Shown: one piece after another, positions 38,205 through 47,500 of the stretch | How the letters are laid out: every line of letters starts with the position of its first letter | Position numbering within the stretch: the stretch's first letter is position 1 | Source of the DNA: an uncultured Bacteroidota bacterium | Lineage (GTDB): Bacteria > Bacteroidota > Bacteroidia > Flavobacteriales > Flavobacteriaceae | Reading direction: 5' to 3' | DNA length: 64,000 bases | Assembly: GCA_902618245.1 (NCBI GenBank) | Contig: CACMZR010000001.1 | Location: 62,001 to 126,000 of the forward strand | Made by a program: the position numbers and the translations under genes | The notes under the pieces: generated by a model | What the model was told of the DNA's origin: nothing | The model's database searches: none | Seen by the model: the letters and a program-made list of their open reading frames with translations, nothing else

Positions 38205-38336
38205 TTAATGACAATTACAATTATCATCACAACCTTTTTTACTTGCTAGCTTGCTTTTAAAAAAAAACTTTCTGAATAAAAATAGCAATGCACATATTCC
38301 TGACATAAAAACTAAAAAGCCTTGTATCCAATCCAC
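38205..38336 (-). CDS. FeoB-associated Cys-rich membrane protein
   Basis: A 43-residue protein starting with GTG at 38336, which overlaps the feoB stop codon by one base (TAGTG). One membrane helix is followed by a basic stretch and the terminal KKGCDDNCNCH. This is the form of the small Cys-rich proteins that follow FeoB in many bacteria, with the same GC-x-x-x-C-x-C ending. It probably assists ferrous iron uptake or the membrane Feo complex. A longer in-frame extension inside feoB is possible but would overlap feoB by 84 bases and lacks support. Confidence 0.7.
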   Translation of the reverse strand: MDWIQGFLVFMSGICALLFLFRKFFFKSKLASKKGCDDNCNCH

Positions 38337-40426
38337 TATGATAAAATTTGATAAGTTAGAAATGAAATGAAATAAGCTAATATTGTCATGAAGAATAGCT
38401 GGCCCAGTGGCCATTTCCATGAATTAGTTTCCTTTTTTACAACAGCAAGTGTGCTCATACATTGCATGGCAAAAGCATAAAAAATCATTAACGAAGTTCC
38501 ACTTGCTAAATTAAATAATAACTTCCCATCTTTCCTTATTTCTGAAGCCATTTTATTTTTAATAGTATCGTTATCATCATTCTGAACACTATATATAGTT
38601 GCGAGAGTTCCCACAAAAACCTCTCTTGCAGCAAAGGAGGTGATTATCGCTATTCCAATTTTCCAATCATAACCCAATGGGGTTATTATAGGTTCTATTG
38701 ATCTTCCCAAAACTCCTACATATGAATTCTGTAATTTGAATGAGTTGGTTTTTAATTCTATTTCTTTTTCTGCAAGCTCAGGATATTTCTTTTGAATAAT
38801 ATTTTCAGCTTGATTAAAATTTTCACCAGGACCATATGAAGCTAAAATCCAAAGTAAAATGGAAATCGCTAATATTATTTTTCCAGCTCCTTCCACAAAG
38901 CTTTTTGTTTTTTCCCATACAGTTAGAGCAACATTTTTAATTAATGGAATCTTATAATTGGGTAATTCAATAACAAAATAGCTCTTTGAATGAATAGATA
39001 GGGTTTTAGTTAAGATCCAAGCAATTCCTAGTGCCATAAGAAAACCTATCAAATATAAAAACATTAACATCAACCCTTTATAACTAAAGCCGAGAAAGTA
39101 ACCATCAGGAATTACTACAGCAATTAGTATTGCATAAACTGGTAAACGTGCAGAGCATGTAGTAAATGGAGTAACCAAAATAGTAATTAAGCGCTCTTTC
39201 CAAGACTCAATATTTCTTGTTGACATTATTGCTGGTATAGCACAGGCTGTTCCAGAAATTAAAGGGATGATACTTTTTCCGCTAAGACCAAAACGACGTA
39301 ATCCTCTGTCCATTAAAAATACAACCCTACTCATATAACCTGTTTCTTCGAGTATAGACAAAAAAAGAAATAAAAATGCAATCTGAGGAATGAAAATTAC
39401 TATTCCACCAAGGCCGGGAATAATCCCTTCTGATAAAAGGTCTGTAAACACACCACTTGGTAAATTATTTGAAGCTACACTACTCAAATAATTAAAACAA
39501 TTATCAATAAAATCCATTGGTACTTCACTCCAACTAAAAATGGATTGAAATATTATCATAAGTATTGAAAAGAAAATTAGATAACCCCAAAACTTGTGAA
39601 TAAGAACACGATCTAATTTGCTTCTAAAATCAGTTGCAGATGCTTTATCAATTTGAAAACACTTTTTTAAAACACCATTAATAAATTGGTAGCGTTTTAT
39701 TGTTTCCTTTTGTTGAAGACGTTTGATTTCAGATTTAGATTTTGTTTGAAATTTTGAAATATCTGATATAAGGGTTCTCTGAATTGCTCCAAAATTTGCA
39801 TCCTGTGTTATAATTAACCAAAGTTTGTAAATTGATTGTCTAGGAAAAGCGTTTTCAAGATTTTCAAAGTATTTTTTATCAATAGAGTTAATTTGAATAA
39901 GCGGTTTATTAGATATAATCCCGTAGTCCAAAATTAATTTTTTTAATTCGTCTAAGCCAGTATTTTCACGTGTACTCACGAGGGCAATTTTGGTTTCAAG
40001 TGTTTGCTCCAAAATTGGTATATCTAATGAAATACCTTTACGTTTCATTTGATCTGCCATATTAATGACAAGTATTGTAGGTATTCCCAAGTCTTTAACT
40101 TGAGTAAATAACAACAAGTTTCTTTTTAAATTTTCAACATCGGCTATTACCAAAGCCAAATCTGGATAATCTTTGTTATTTTTATTTAGAAGAAGTTCAA
40201 CAACTATACTTTCATCTATCGATGAAGAATTTATGCTGTATGTTCCTGGTAAGTCAATAAAATATCCTTCTGTTGTCCTATCAAGCTTGCATACTCCCTC
40301 TTTTTTTTCAACTGTAACACCTGGATAATTTCCCACCTTTTGAGATAGACCGGTTAGACTGTTAAACAGAGACGTTTTTCCAGTATTTGGGTTTCCCAAC
40401 AATGCAATATTAAGAGACTTGCTCAT
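38336..40426 (-). CDS. feoB: Ferrous iron transporter FeoB
   Basis: 696 residues with an N-terminal G domain (GNPNTGKTS 11-19, DLPGTYS, NMAD) and a helical spacer (about 170-270). Two Gate/core membrane domains follow, with SGTACAIPAIMSTR and TSFAAREVFVGTLATIY, the usual iron-path motifs. It imports Fe(II) across the inner membrane. Two bases separate it from feoA upstream, and it overlaps the small Cys-rich gene downstream. Confidence 0.95.
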   Translation of the reverse strand: MSKSLNIALLGNPNTGKTSLFNSLTGLSQKVGNYPGVTVEKKEGVCKLDRTTEGYFIDLPGTYSINSSSIDESIVVELLLNKNNKDYPDLALVIADVENLKRNLLLFTQVKDLGIPTILVINMADQMKRKGISLDIPILEQTLETKIALVSTRENTGLDELKKLILDYGIISNKPLIQINSIDKKYFENLENAFPRQSIYKLWLIITQDANFGAIQRTLISDISKFQTKSKSEIKRLQQKETIKRYQFINGVLKKCFQIDKASATDFRSKLDRVLIHKFWGYLIFFSILMIIFQSIFSWSEVPMDFIDNCFNYLSSVASNNLPSGVFTDLLSEGIIPGLGGIVIFIPQIAFLFLFLSILEETGYMSRVVFLMDRGLRRFGLSGKSIIPLISGTACAIPAIMSTRNIESWKERLITILVTPFTTCSARLPVYAILIAVVIPDGYFLGFSYKGLMLMFLYLIGFLMALGIAWILTKTLSIHSKSYFVIELPNYKIPLIKNVALTVWEKTKSFVEGAGKIILAISILLWILASYGPGENFNQAENIIQKKYPELAEKEIELKTNSFKLQNSYVGVLGRSIEPIITPLGYDWKIGIAIITSFAAREVFVGTLATIYSVQNDDNDTIKNKMASEIRKDGKLLFNLASGTSLMIFYAFAMQCMSTLAVVKKETNSWKWPLGQLFFMTILAYFISFLTYQILS

Positions 40427-40429
40427 ATT

Positions 40430-40657
40430 TTATTTGATTAGCTTAACAAAAATGAATTTGGCCGTTTCTTTTCTTATTGCAAGATGGGTCTCATCAACTT
40501 TGAGGTATAGTGGGTCGTCAAATGGAGCTTTTTGAATTATTGTAACAAAGTTGCCGGGTAAACAGCCCATTTCAATTAGTTTTAATGGGATTTTATCAAT
40601 TTCAGTTGATTCTATACATGCATTTTCACCAAATTTTAGCTGACTTAATGGGATCAC
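40430..40657 (-). CDS. feoA: FeoA, SH3-like regulator of FeoB
   Basis: 75 residues with the FeoA domain: a start MIPLSQLKFGENACI, the core LIEMGCLPGNFVTII, and LAIRKETAKFIFV. It binds FeoB at the cytoplasmic face and supports iron transport. Here it is a separate gene, unlike the FeoA-FeoB fusions of some Bacteroidota. Confidence 0.88.
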   Translation of the reverse strand: MIPLSQLKFGENACIESTEIDKIPLKLIEMGCLPGNFVTIIQKAPFDDPLYLKVDETHLAIRKETAKFIFVKLIK

Positions 40658-40725
40658 TATCTAGAATGATTTTAAAGAGTAAAAGTAGGGAAATTACCTT
40701 CCAAAATTTATCAACTTATATAAAA

Positions 40726-41409
40726 TTAAGAGCTAGGGTACTCTTTTTTTAGAACTCGGATGTCATAAAGTAGGGATTTCATTTCAGATGTGTCCGTACC
40801 GTCATAAAATCCTCTAATACGTTTATCAGGATCAACTAAAATGAAATTCTCAGTATGTATCATATCATTTTTTCCACCATCACCATCATTTTTCGCTGCA
40901 AAAAATGACTTTCGTGCTAAGTCATAGATATGTTTTTTATCACCAGTCAAAAGATTCCATTTAGAGTCTATGACCCCTTTTTCAATTGCATATTTTTTAA
41001 GCTGAGGGACAGAGTCTATTTCTGGTGTTACACTAAAAGAAACTAATTTGACTTGATTATCCTCTTTTAAAGCTTCTTGTATCAATCCCATATTTGCAGT
41101 CATCTTTGGACATATTCCTGGACAGGTAGTAAAGAAAAAATCTGCAACATAAATTTTATCTTTAAAATCCTGTTCTGTCACATTTAGACCATTTTGATTG
41201 GTTAAAGAAAAAGAACCTATTCTATGAAACTTTTTAATATGTTGCAAGCTTTGGTCCACCAATTCATAATTTACCGATGCTGGTTGGTACACAGGTAATT
41301 TTTCTTCTGGTTTAAGAGCCTTGTAAAACAGCAGAAGAATAACAGATGAAATAATGGTCATTATTACAAAAAAAGTTTTGTAGCGATTAAAGAAGTTAAT
41401 CATAAGCAT
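40726..41409 (-). CDS. SCO family copper chaperone/thiol protein
   Basis: 227 residues: one N-terminal membrane anchor and a thioredoxin-like SCO domain with the copper-binding C-x3-C (CPGICPKM) and the distal His in MIHTENFILVD. Sco proteins deliver copper to the CuA centre of cytochrome oxidase or reduce its cysteines on the outer side of the inner membrane. A -7 box TAAATTTG lies on the minus strand at 41420-41427. Confidence 0.85.
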   Translation of the reverse strand: MLMINFFNRYKTFFVIMTIISSVILLLFYKALKPEEKLPVYQPASVNYELVDQSLQHIKKFHRIGSFSLTNQNGLNVTEQDFKDKIYVADFFFTTCPGICPKMTANMGLIQEALKEDNQVKLVSFSVTPEIDSVPQLKKYAIEKGVIDSKWNLLTGDKKHIYDLARKSFFAAKNDGDGGKNDMIHTENFILVDPDKRIRGFYDGTDTSEMKSLLYDIRVLKKEYPSS

Positions 41410-41419
41410 CTTTTTTTCG

Positions 41420-41427
41420 CAAATTTA
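41420..41427 (-). promoter_or_regulatory. -7 box TAAATTTG before the SCO gene
   Basis: On the minus strand the bases read TAAATTTG (TAnnTTTG), about 11 bases before the ATG at 41409. No TTTG is found at the -33 distance, so support is partial. Confidence 0.35.
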
Positions 41428-41514
41428 GAGTATTTATAATCTATATTTAGCCTAATATTTAAAAACAAAGTTAAATCCAATTGAATTTCATTTTTATTAT
41501 GGTATTGATTGTAC

Positions 41515-41522
41515 TAATTTTG
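41515..41522 (+). promoter_or_regulatory. -7 box TAATTTTG before rseP
   Basis: TAATTTTG matches TAnnTTTG and lies 18 bases before the rseP ATG. The -33 element is not clear (the nearest TTG has the wrong spacing). Confidence 0.35.
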
Positions 41523-41539
41523 CTCCTTAAAATTTTAAT

Positions 41540-42856
41540 ATGAGCCCTTTTATTGTTAAAGCTGTTCAATTGCTTTTGAGCTTATCCTTACTAATTATAC
41601 TTCATGAGTTAGGGCATTTTATCCCAGCTCGTATTTTCAAGACAAGAGTTGAAAAATTCTTTCTTTTTTTTGATGTCAAATTTGCCATACTAAAAAAGAA
41701 AATAGGTGAAACTACTTACGGTATAGGATGGTTACCACTAGGAGGTTATGTTAAAATATCAGGTATGATAGATGAAAGTATGGATAAGGAACAAATGTTA
41801 CAACCTCCAAAGCCATGGGAATTTAGATCCAAACCAGCATGGCAACGTTTAATTATAATGCTAGGAGGAGTAACTGTTAATCTTATTCTCGGATTTCTGA
41901 TTTATATGATGATACTCTTTGTATGGGGAAAATACACCCTAGCATCAGAAGACTTGCCATTGGGCTTAGAGCCTACACCTATTGTTTCCCAGCTAGGTTT
42001 TGAAACAGGAGATCAAATTCTTAGTGTAGATGGGGAAAGCTTAGAAAATGTGTTAGACATTAATAAATATTTTTTACTTCGGGAGGTTAATGAAGTGAGA
42101 GTAAGAAGAAAAAATGGGGGTCTAGCTACAATTTATATACCAGACGATATTGGTACTCAAATTTTTGAATCTGGTCAGATGATCCCATTTGTTCCTGTTT
42201 TCCCTGCTATGATTGACAGCGTTATTCCAAATTCTCCAGCAAGTAAAATTGGACTTTTGTCAAATGATAAAATACTAAGCTTGAATGGCAATAAAATTTC
42301 CAGTTGGAGTGACTTTAAAAATAATATGACAAAAGATTCTAAAGAAATTGATTTAGTTATTGAAAGAAATCAAAGTGCCATTTCATTTAGTACACTAACA
42401 AGGGGGGACGGTACTTTAGGGGTTTATCCAAAAACAGACTTTTTCTCATTTGAATTAGAGAAATTAAGTTTAGGCGAAAGTATAGTTGAGGGTTTTGAAT
42501 ATGGGTATTGGACCTTAAGAGATTACATCGCACAGTTTAAGTATATATTTACAACCAAAGGAGCTTCTCAACTAGGTGGGTTTGGGGCAATTGGTAATAT
42601 GTTCCCTAGTCAATGGGACTGGAAAGGCTTTTGGTCAAGTACAGCATTAATATCTATTATTTTAGCTTTCATGAATATTTTACCTATTCCTGCACTTGAT
42701 GGCGGCCACGTGATGTTTCTTTTTTATGAGATTGTTACTGGAAGAAAACCGAACGACAAGTTTATGGAATATGCACAAATGTTTGGATTCTTTTTGCTTT
42801 TATCATTAGTTTTATATGCTAATGGGAATGATATTTATAGGGCAATTTTCACTTAG
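41540..42856 (+). CDS. rseP: RIP site-2 metalloprotease RseP
   Basis: 438 residues with the zinc motif HELGH (22-26) in the first helix, two central PDZ-like segments (FETGDQILSVDGE; PASKIGLLSNDKILSLNG), and the third zinc ligand motif NILPIPALDGGH near the C-terminus. It cleaves membrane-anchored anti-sigma factors or remnant signal peptides within the inner membrane. Its last 8 bases overlap the opposing SOUL gene. Confidence 0.92.
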   Translation: MSPFIVKAVQLLLSLSLLIILHELGHFIPARIFKTRVEKFFLFFDVKFAILKKKIGETTYGIGWLPLGGYVKISGMIDESMDKEQMLQPPKPWEFRSKPAWQRLIIMLGGVTVNLILGFLIYMMILFVWGKYTLASEDLPLGLEPTPIVSQLGFETGDQILSVDGESLENVLDINKYFLLREVNEVRVRRKNGGLATIYIPDDIGTQIFESGQMIPFVPVFPAMIDSVIPNSPASKIGLLSNDKILSLNGNKISSWSDFKNNMTKDSKEIDLVIERNQSAISFSTLTRGDGTLGVYPKTDFFSFELEKLSLGESIVEGFEYGYWTLRDYIAQFKYIFTTKGASQLGGFGAIGNMFPSQWDWKGFWSSTALISIILAFMNILPIPALDGGHVMFLFYEIVTGRKPNDKFMEYAQMFGFFLLLSLVLYANGNDIYRAIFT

Positions 42857-43418
42857 AATCTTTTTTATCTATTGATTCAAAATCAACCTCGAACAGGACT
42901 TCATTTTTACGATTAATTATTTTATAGGGGGAATCATAGACCAATACAAATGGGTCACCAATTAACTTAATTTTATTTCTAAATGCTATTTCTTCTAAAT
43001 TTTTTCTAACTCTAGTTACTGCCCAGTCAAAAGCATATCCTCCAAAAGAATGAGCGATGTAATAACCAGACCTAGACTCATAAACTTCAACTTTTTCCGA
43101 CAGAGGTTCGGGTGCATTACTTTTGTCAATTGATCTAGGAAGAACAAATTCCATCATTTCATTATCTTCATTTTTTCCCAAATATACCGGGGTTGTCATA
43201 GCAATTTTTTGATCCCTTGAATTTCTACCTGATATGTAACCAAACAAGGCTCCAAAGCCATTTTTTCTAGATGATCTTATTTTGATAGCGGGTGGATAGA
43301 AACGGATTTCAGCTTCATCAACTTTCTTAATCAGGTCAAAACTTTGTGTTTCATATTGCTGAGCCATAGAAATAGATTGATAGAGTATAAATAAAAGAGT
43401 AAATGTTTTGGTTTTCAA
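42849..43418 (-). CDS. SOUL family heme-binding protein
   Basis: 189 residues with a signal peptide (ending SMAQQ) and the SOUL/HBP domain: the start YETQSFDLIKKVDEAEIRFY, the central IAMTTPVYL, and MEFVLPRSI. SOUL proteins bind heme or hydrophobic tetrapyrroles; in bacteria the exact role is unclear. It overlaps the 3' end of rseP by 8 bases. Confidence 0.82.
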   Translation of the reverse strand: MKTKTFTLLFILYQSISMAQQYETQSFDLIKKVDEAEIRFYPPAIKIRSSRKNGFGALFGYISGRNSRDQKIAMTTPVYLGKNEDNEMMEFVLPRSIDKSNAPEPLSEKVEVYESRSGYYIAHSFGGYAFDWAVTRVRKNLEEIAFRNKIKLIGDPFVLVYDSPYKIINRKNEVLFEVDFESIDKKDSK

Positions 43419-43660
43419 TTTAAATAATCAAATGTTGAATTTATATGATTGAATAATTTAATTCTTTTAAATTAAAAATATACTTTCAAATCAAAGAACA
43501 AAAAATATTATATTCGCTGACCTATTTATAGAATAAAATATGTTTTGATTAATCAAGTTTTTTCAAGTCAAACAAACCCACTTAATTAAATCTTAGCCAA
43601 TATATAATCAGTTATTAAGGGTGATAGCTACTAAATTTAAATAATCTTTTAAATGATTAA

Positions 43661-43689
43661 AATAAAAAAGTGGGCTATTAAACCCACTT
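43661..43689 (-). terminator. Orphan intrinsic terminator in a gene-free region
   Basis: On the minus strand AAGTGGG (43689-43683) pairs with CCCACTT (43674-43668) and is followed by a T-rich tract. It is correctly formed for leftward transcription, yet the nearest upstream leftward gene (the TonB receptor) already has its own terminator at 44088-44117. It may end a small RNA. Confidence 0.6.
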
Positions 43690-44087
43690 CCGTTCATAAT
43701 TCAAAACTAATTAAACTAAGAATAAAACAAATTGATCTTATGTATAATTTTATAGTTTGTAAAGAACTATAAAAACCAAATGATAACTTAATTATCAATT
43801 TAAAAATATGAATGAAAAGGGAGTTGAATATTATTAGAACTTTAATTAATAATTAAGCTTTGAATTTGACTTTTGGATTATCAATCTCAAAGTATTAAAA
43901 ATGAACTTTTATTTTGTTAGTGGTTTGCATCAAAACTAAAACTTATTGTATTTAAAAGTAAATTACAATTGGTCCAGAGTAAATCAAATCTTGACCAAAT
44001 ATTTAAGAGTATAGAAATTAAAGCATTGCTCATAAACGTGATTTTTTGTCATAATTAAATTAATAGAATAAAGTCTTAAATACATGC
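43690..44087. other. Gene-free AT-rich stretch between two leftward terminators
   Basis: About 400 bases without a credible reading frame. A minus-strand TAGTTTTG (43938-43931) could serve as a -7 box, without a clear -33 partner. An RNA started there and ended at 43661 would be roughly 260 nt. Nothing else is recognised. Confidence 0.3.
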
Positions 44088-44117
44088 AAAAAAAATCCCC
44101 ACCAAAGGTGAGGATTT
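44088..44117 (-). terminator. Intrinsic terminator of the TonB receptor gene
   Basis: On the minus strand AAATCCTCACC pairs with GGTGGGGATTT (11-bp stem with one G-T pair, loop TTT) followed by a run of T. It lies 23 bases after the receptor stop codon. Confidence 0.82.
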
Positions 44118-44139
44118 ACATTAAATAATTTGCCTTTAT

Positions 44140-47100
44140 TTATTTGAAAGTATATCTAATTCCAATTTGAGCTCTCCACCGAGATCCTGACAATCCAAAA
44201 TCTCTAACCCTTGGCTCATCTGATCCATCTTGCCATCTGAAAACTGGGTCGGGTCCAGCAGTAACTGTTCTTAGCGGTTGAGCGAAACCAAAACGTCCTA
44301 CATTGTAAATTCTTCCCCAGTCTGAGTTGACTAAGTTTGTAAAATTAAATATGTCAAATGTAAACTGAAGTTTATTTCTTGATACGATCAAGTCCTGAAC
44401 AAATCGAAGATCTACTACATCAGTCCAAGGACCCCTTGTCATATTTTTTTCAACATAATCCCCTCTTCTGCTTTGAAGGTAATCATTATTTTCAATGAAA
44501 GAATTTAGTGCAGACCAATTTGTAGGATCTTCTAAAGTTATTTCGTTTTCATTTGCAGGCACATAAATCAATGCGTTATCTCTTGAATCATCATTTAGAA
44601 GATCTGCACCATCTCTATAGGTATAACTAAATGGGGCACCTTCACTACCAGTGTAGAATAGACCAAGTTGAGTTCTAAGATTGTTATTCCATTTAATCTC
44701 ATAAGAAAGATTTCCAATTACTCTATGTCCTTGACTAAAAAATGATCTACCCACAGGTTTTGGTGCATTTTTACCATTAACTGTTGGCTGACCTCTCCAA
44801 TTTGATGAGTTTTGAGAAGAAGTTTGATCGTAAAGAATAAATGAATCTCCAAATGAATAAGTGGCAGAAAAATCAAGACCATTATTAAAATCTTTTGCTA
44901 TTTGAAGACCTAAATTATATGAGTATCCTTCAGAAGTATTAAATACAAGAGGGATGCGATCATAAGTTGGATCTAGTGTTGCTCTCCGATTATAATATGG
45001 CCTGTTGTCAGCTCCGTTTAATCTACCAATAGCATTACCAATATTCAAGTTTTCATAAGCAAACCCTTGAAGATTGTCGGTAAATAATCCGTCAAAAGTG
45101 AATTTCCAACCACTATCTAAAACTTTGTCAAAACCTATGGCATACTTTAAACGTTGCGGCATTTTGAAATCTGGAACAAACAAGTCAATTTGACCACTAG
45201 TACCTCCAGTTCCAGCAGGGACATTCTGAGGTTGATTTTCAATATTTGGTTCAAATGGAATTCCAAATTGCACGTCTCCACCTACTGTAACTCCAGTATT
45301 ATTATAACTACCAGCATTCCAAACTATAGGCATTCTTGAAAGGAAAACACCAATACCTCCTCTTAGTATAGTTTTTTTATCACCATTGATGTCCCAGTTA
45401 AAACCTATTCTTGGAGAGAGATATAATCTAGTATCTATTGAACCTTCTACTGAAGCACCTCTAAGATTTTTACCAGCAGCCTCTAAAAGTGGAATTGTTC
45501 TTGTATTAAAATCACTATTTGGATTTCTATCACTCCAAAAAGGTATATCAAGTCTCAATCCAGCAGAAAATTTAAAATCAGAACTTAGTTGGTAATCATC
45601 CTGAACATAAAATCCTATTTGAGCATAGTCTGTAACTGCTGCACTTTCCAAAGCATCGTCTCCAAGTTGCTCCGTAAGAAGAGAATACGATCTAAAATAA
45701 ATGTCTAGTGCATTTGGATCATTATTAAGAAAACCTTGCGGGTTTAAATATTCATACTGTCCATAATTTTGACGTATAAATAAATTTGTCGAAGAATAAA
45801 ATTCGTTGTGTGTTCCAATAGTAAAGGTGTGTTTTCCACTATATAACTCTAAGTTATTAGTAATTGTAATAACATCTTGATTGAGAAGGTTAGCGGTAGA
45901 GAAAGCTTCAGCACCAAGGCTTATACTCGCTTGTCCGTCGTCAATATTTACTGTGGGAAAACGAATATCACCCGAAGGGTCTCTATCGTCTCTTATTGTA
46001 TTAACAGAGACATTCATTGTATTATTTAGCTTACTGGTTTGATGAACCCAGTTAAATGTAACATTTGTCGTTTTAGAATTAAATTCTTCTGACCCATTGT
46101 AAAACGCTGCTCCAAAATCACTTGAAGTTCTAGCTTCAATATTATAAGCATCCAAATATCTAAACCCTAGAGAAAGTTTATCATTCTCTCCAGCATTCCA
46201 GTCAAGCTTGATATTTATTTTATCACTCTCTAGGATAGTTGGATTTGGAAATAATGTTCCAGGATCAAAACCATAAGCAGCTTGTACTTGTTGACCAAAG
46301 CTTTGAATACCCGAGGGACCTAGATCACCTGTGTAACCTGTAGCGTCCCATGGGTTTGGTGTTTCGTCATCCTGTCTTTCATAGTTAACAAAATAAAAAA
46401 GTTTGTTAGGGACTATTGCACCACCTAGTCGAACGCCTAAAAGTTGATTTGAAAAATTAGCTAATTTTTCATTATTTGCCCAAGAGTCCTTTCCTGAAAG
46501 ATTTTCATTTTTTGAGTAATAATATACTGAAGCTTCTAGTTCATTAGAACCGGATCTTGTTACAGCATTTACTGCACCTCCAGCAAATCCTCCAATTTTT
46601 ACATCAAAAGGTGATACTTGAACTTGAAATGATTCAATTGCATCTATCGAAATAGGGTTAACACCTGTTTGACCTCCATTAGTCCCTGAACCTGCAAGTC
46701 CAAAAATATCATTATTGACAGCTCCATCAATATATATTGTATTATATCTATTGTTTTGACCTGCAATTGATATTGCATAACCATCATTCCCTTCACCTAT
46801 TTGTGCAAATGGGGTTGTTCTTACAAAGTCAGCCAGAGATCGTGAAACTTGAGGGAGTGCATCAATTTTTTCCCTATCGACATATACCTCGTTTCCGGTT
46901 TTATTAAAATTATAACCACCAGTAATAATAACTTCTTCTAGTTCTGTTAATGAAGAACTTAGGGTGGGATTGAATCGTTCAGTTTGACCTAACTGAAGAA
47001 AAAAACCCTCTTTCTTGAATGTTTCAAAACCAGTGTAAGTAATTTCAATTGAATAAGGACCCCCGGGACGAAGTCCTGAAGCTCTAAAATATCCTTCTTC

Positions 47101-47280
47101 GTCAGTAATTACTCCATAAACAGATCCAGTAGGGATGTGTTTAACAACAACGTTTGACCCTATTAAAGGCAAACCTTGATCATCTAAGACTTGACCCCCA
47201 ATTGATGAGAAAGTTGATCCCTGGGCTATTGCAAAATAGACATTAAACAATAGTGTCGTAATTAATATTAGTTTTTTCAT
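44140..47280 (-). CDS. TonB-dependent receptor, Oar-like, with carboxypeptidase-regulatory N-terminal domain
   Basis: 1046 residues. Signal peptide (ending YFAIAQG), then a CarboxypepD_reg-like beta-sandwich (about 25-115, GGQVLDDQGLPLIGSNVVV, YTGFETFKKEGF). A plug domain follows (about 130-240, YNTIYIDGAVNNDIFG, GFAGGAVNAVTRSGSNE), then a 22-stranded barrel ending RWRAQIGIRYTF. The pattern is that of Oar-type receptors rather than SusC, and no SusD gene is adjacent. The ligand is unknown; Oar proteins have been tied to protease secretion and peptide or protein uptake. Confidence 0.88.
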   Translation of the reverse strand: MKKLILITTLLFNVYFAIAQGSTFSSIGGQVLDDQGLPLIGSNVVVKHIPTGSVYGVITDEEGYFRASGLRPGGPYSIEITYTGFETFKKEGFFLQLGQTERFNPTLSSSLTELEEVIITGGYNFNKTGNEVYVDREKIDALPQVSRSLADFVRTTPFAQIGEGNDGYAISIAGQNNRYNTIYIDGAVNNDIFGLAGSGTNGGQTGVNPISIDAIESFQVQVSPFDVKIGGFAGGAVNAVTRSGSNELEASVYYYSKNENLSGKDSWANNEKLANFSNQLLGVRLGGAIVPNKLFYFVNYERQDDETPNPWDATGYTGDLGPSGIQSFGQQVQAAYGFDPGTLFPNPTILESDKINIKLDWNAGENDKLSLGFRYLDAYNIEARTSSDFGAAFYNGSEEFNSKTTNVTFNWVHQTSKLNNTMNVSVNTIRDDRDPSGDIRFPTVNIDDGQASISLGAEAFSTANLLNQDVITITNNLELYSGKHTFTIGTHNEFYSSTNLFIRQNYGQYEYLNPQGFLNNDPNALDIYFRSYSLLTEQLGDDALESAAVTDYAQIGFYVQDDYQLSSDFKFSAGLRLDIPFWSDRNPNSDFNTRTIPLLEAAGKNLRGASVEGSIDTRLYLSPRIGFNWDINGDKKTILRGGIGVFLSRMPIVWNAGSYNNTGVTVGGDVQFGIPFEPNIENQPQNVPAGTGGTSGQIDLFVPDFKMPQRLKYAIGFDKVLDSGWKFTFDGLFTDNLQGFAYENLNIGNAIGRLNGADNRPYYNRRATLDPTYDRIPLVFNTSEGYSYNLGLQIAKDFNNGLDFSATYSFGDSFILYDQTSSQNSSNWRGQPTVNGKNAPKPVGRSFFSQGHRVIGNLSYEIKWNNNLRTQLGLFYTGSEGAPFSYTYRDGADLLNDDSRDNALIYVPANENEITLEDPTNWSALNSFIENNDYLQSRRGDYVEKNMTRGPWTDVVDLRFVQDLIVSRNKLQFTFDIFNFTNLVNSDWGRIYNVGRFGFAQPLRTVTAGPDPVFRWQDGSDEPRVRDFGLSGSRWRAQIGIRYTFK

Positions 47281-47500
47281 TTTTTATGTTTAAATATTTT
47301 GATCGAAATTAAATTTCTAGTCTTAAACCAAGATTAACTTGATATTAAAAAAATCTAAACTTAACTTGAAAAGTAATCAGTTAATTTTAAGATATTGTTA
47401 AAGCACCTAGCTAATAAAGATAAAGAAGCAATTAGAAAAACAGATCGAGCAGGATTATCAAGATATAGTCACTTGATTAAACCTATTTAAATTGTTTTAG
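47281..47500. other. Intergenic region with no clear gene
   Basis: 220 bases between the receptor start and the glycosyltransferase stop. It carries a 31-codon rightward open frame at 47395-47490 with coding-like composition (KHLANKDKEAIRKTDRAGL), which may be a remnant of a lost gene; no other support. The receptor promoter must lie here but no consensus is visible. Confidence 0.3.

Noticed and set aside
44140-47280. Interpretation as a SusCD polysaccharide utilisation locus
   Set aside because: There is no SusD-like gene or glycoside hydrolase next to the receptor, and its sequence is Oar-like rather than SusC-like.
47395-47490. 31-codon frame with coding-like residues (KHLANKDKEAIRKTD)
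   Set aside because: Too short, starts at TTG, and no family is recognised; mentioned only as a possible gene remnant.
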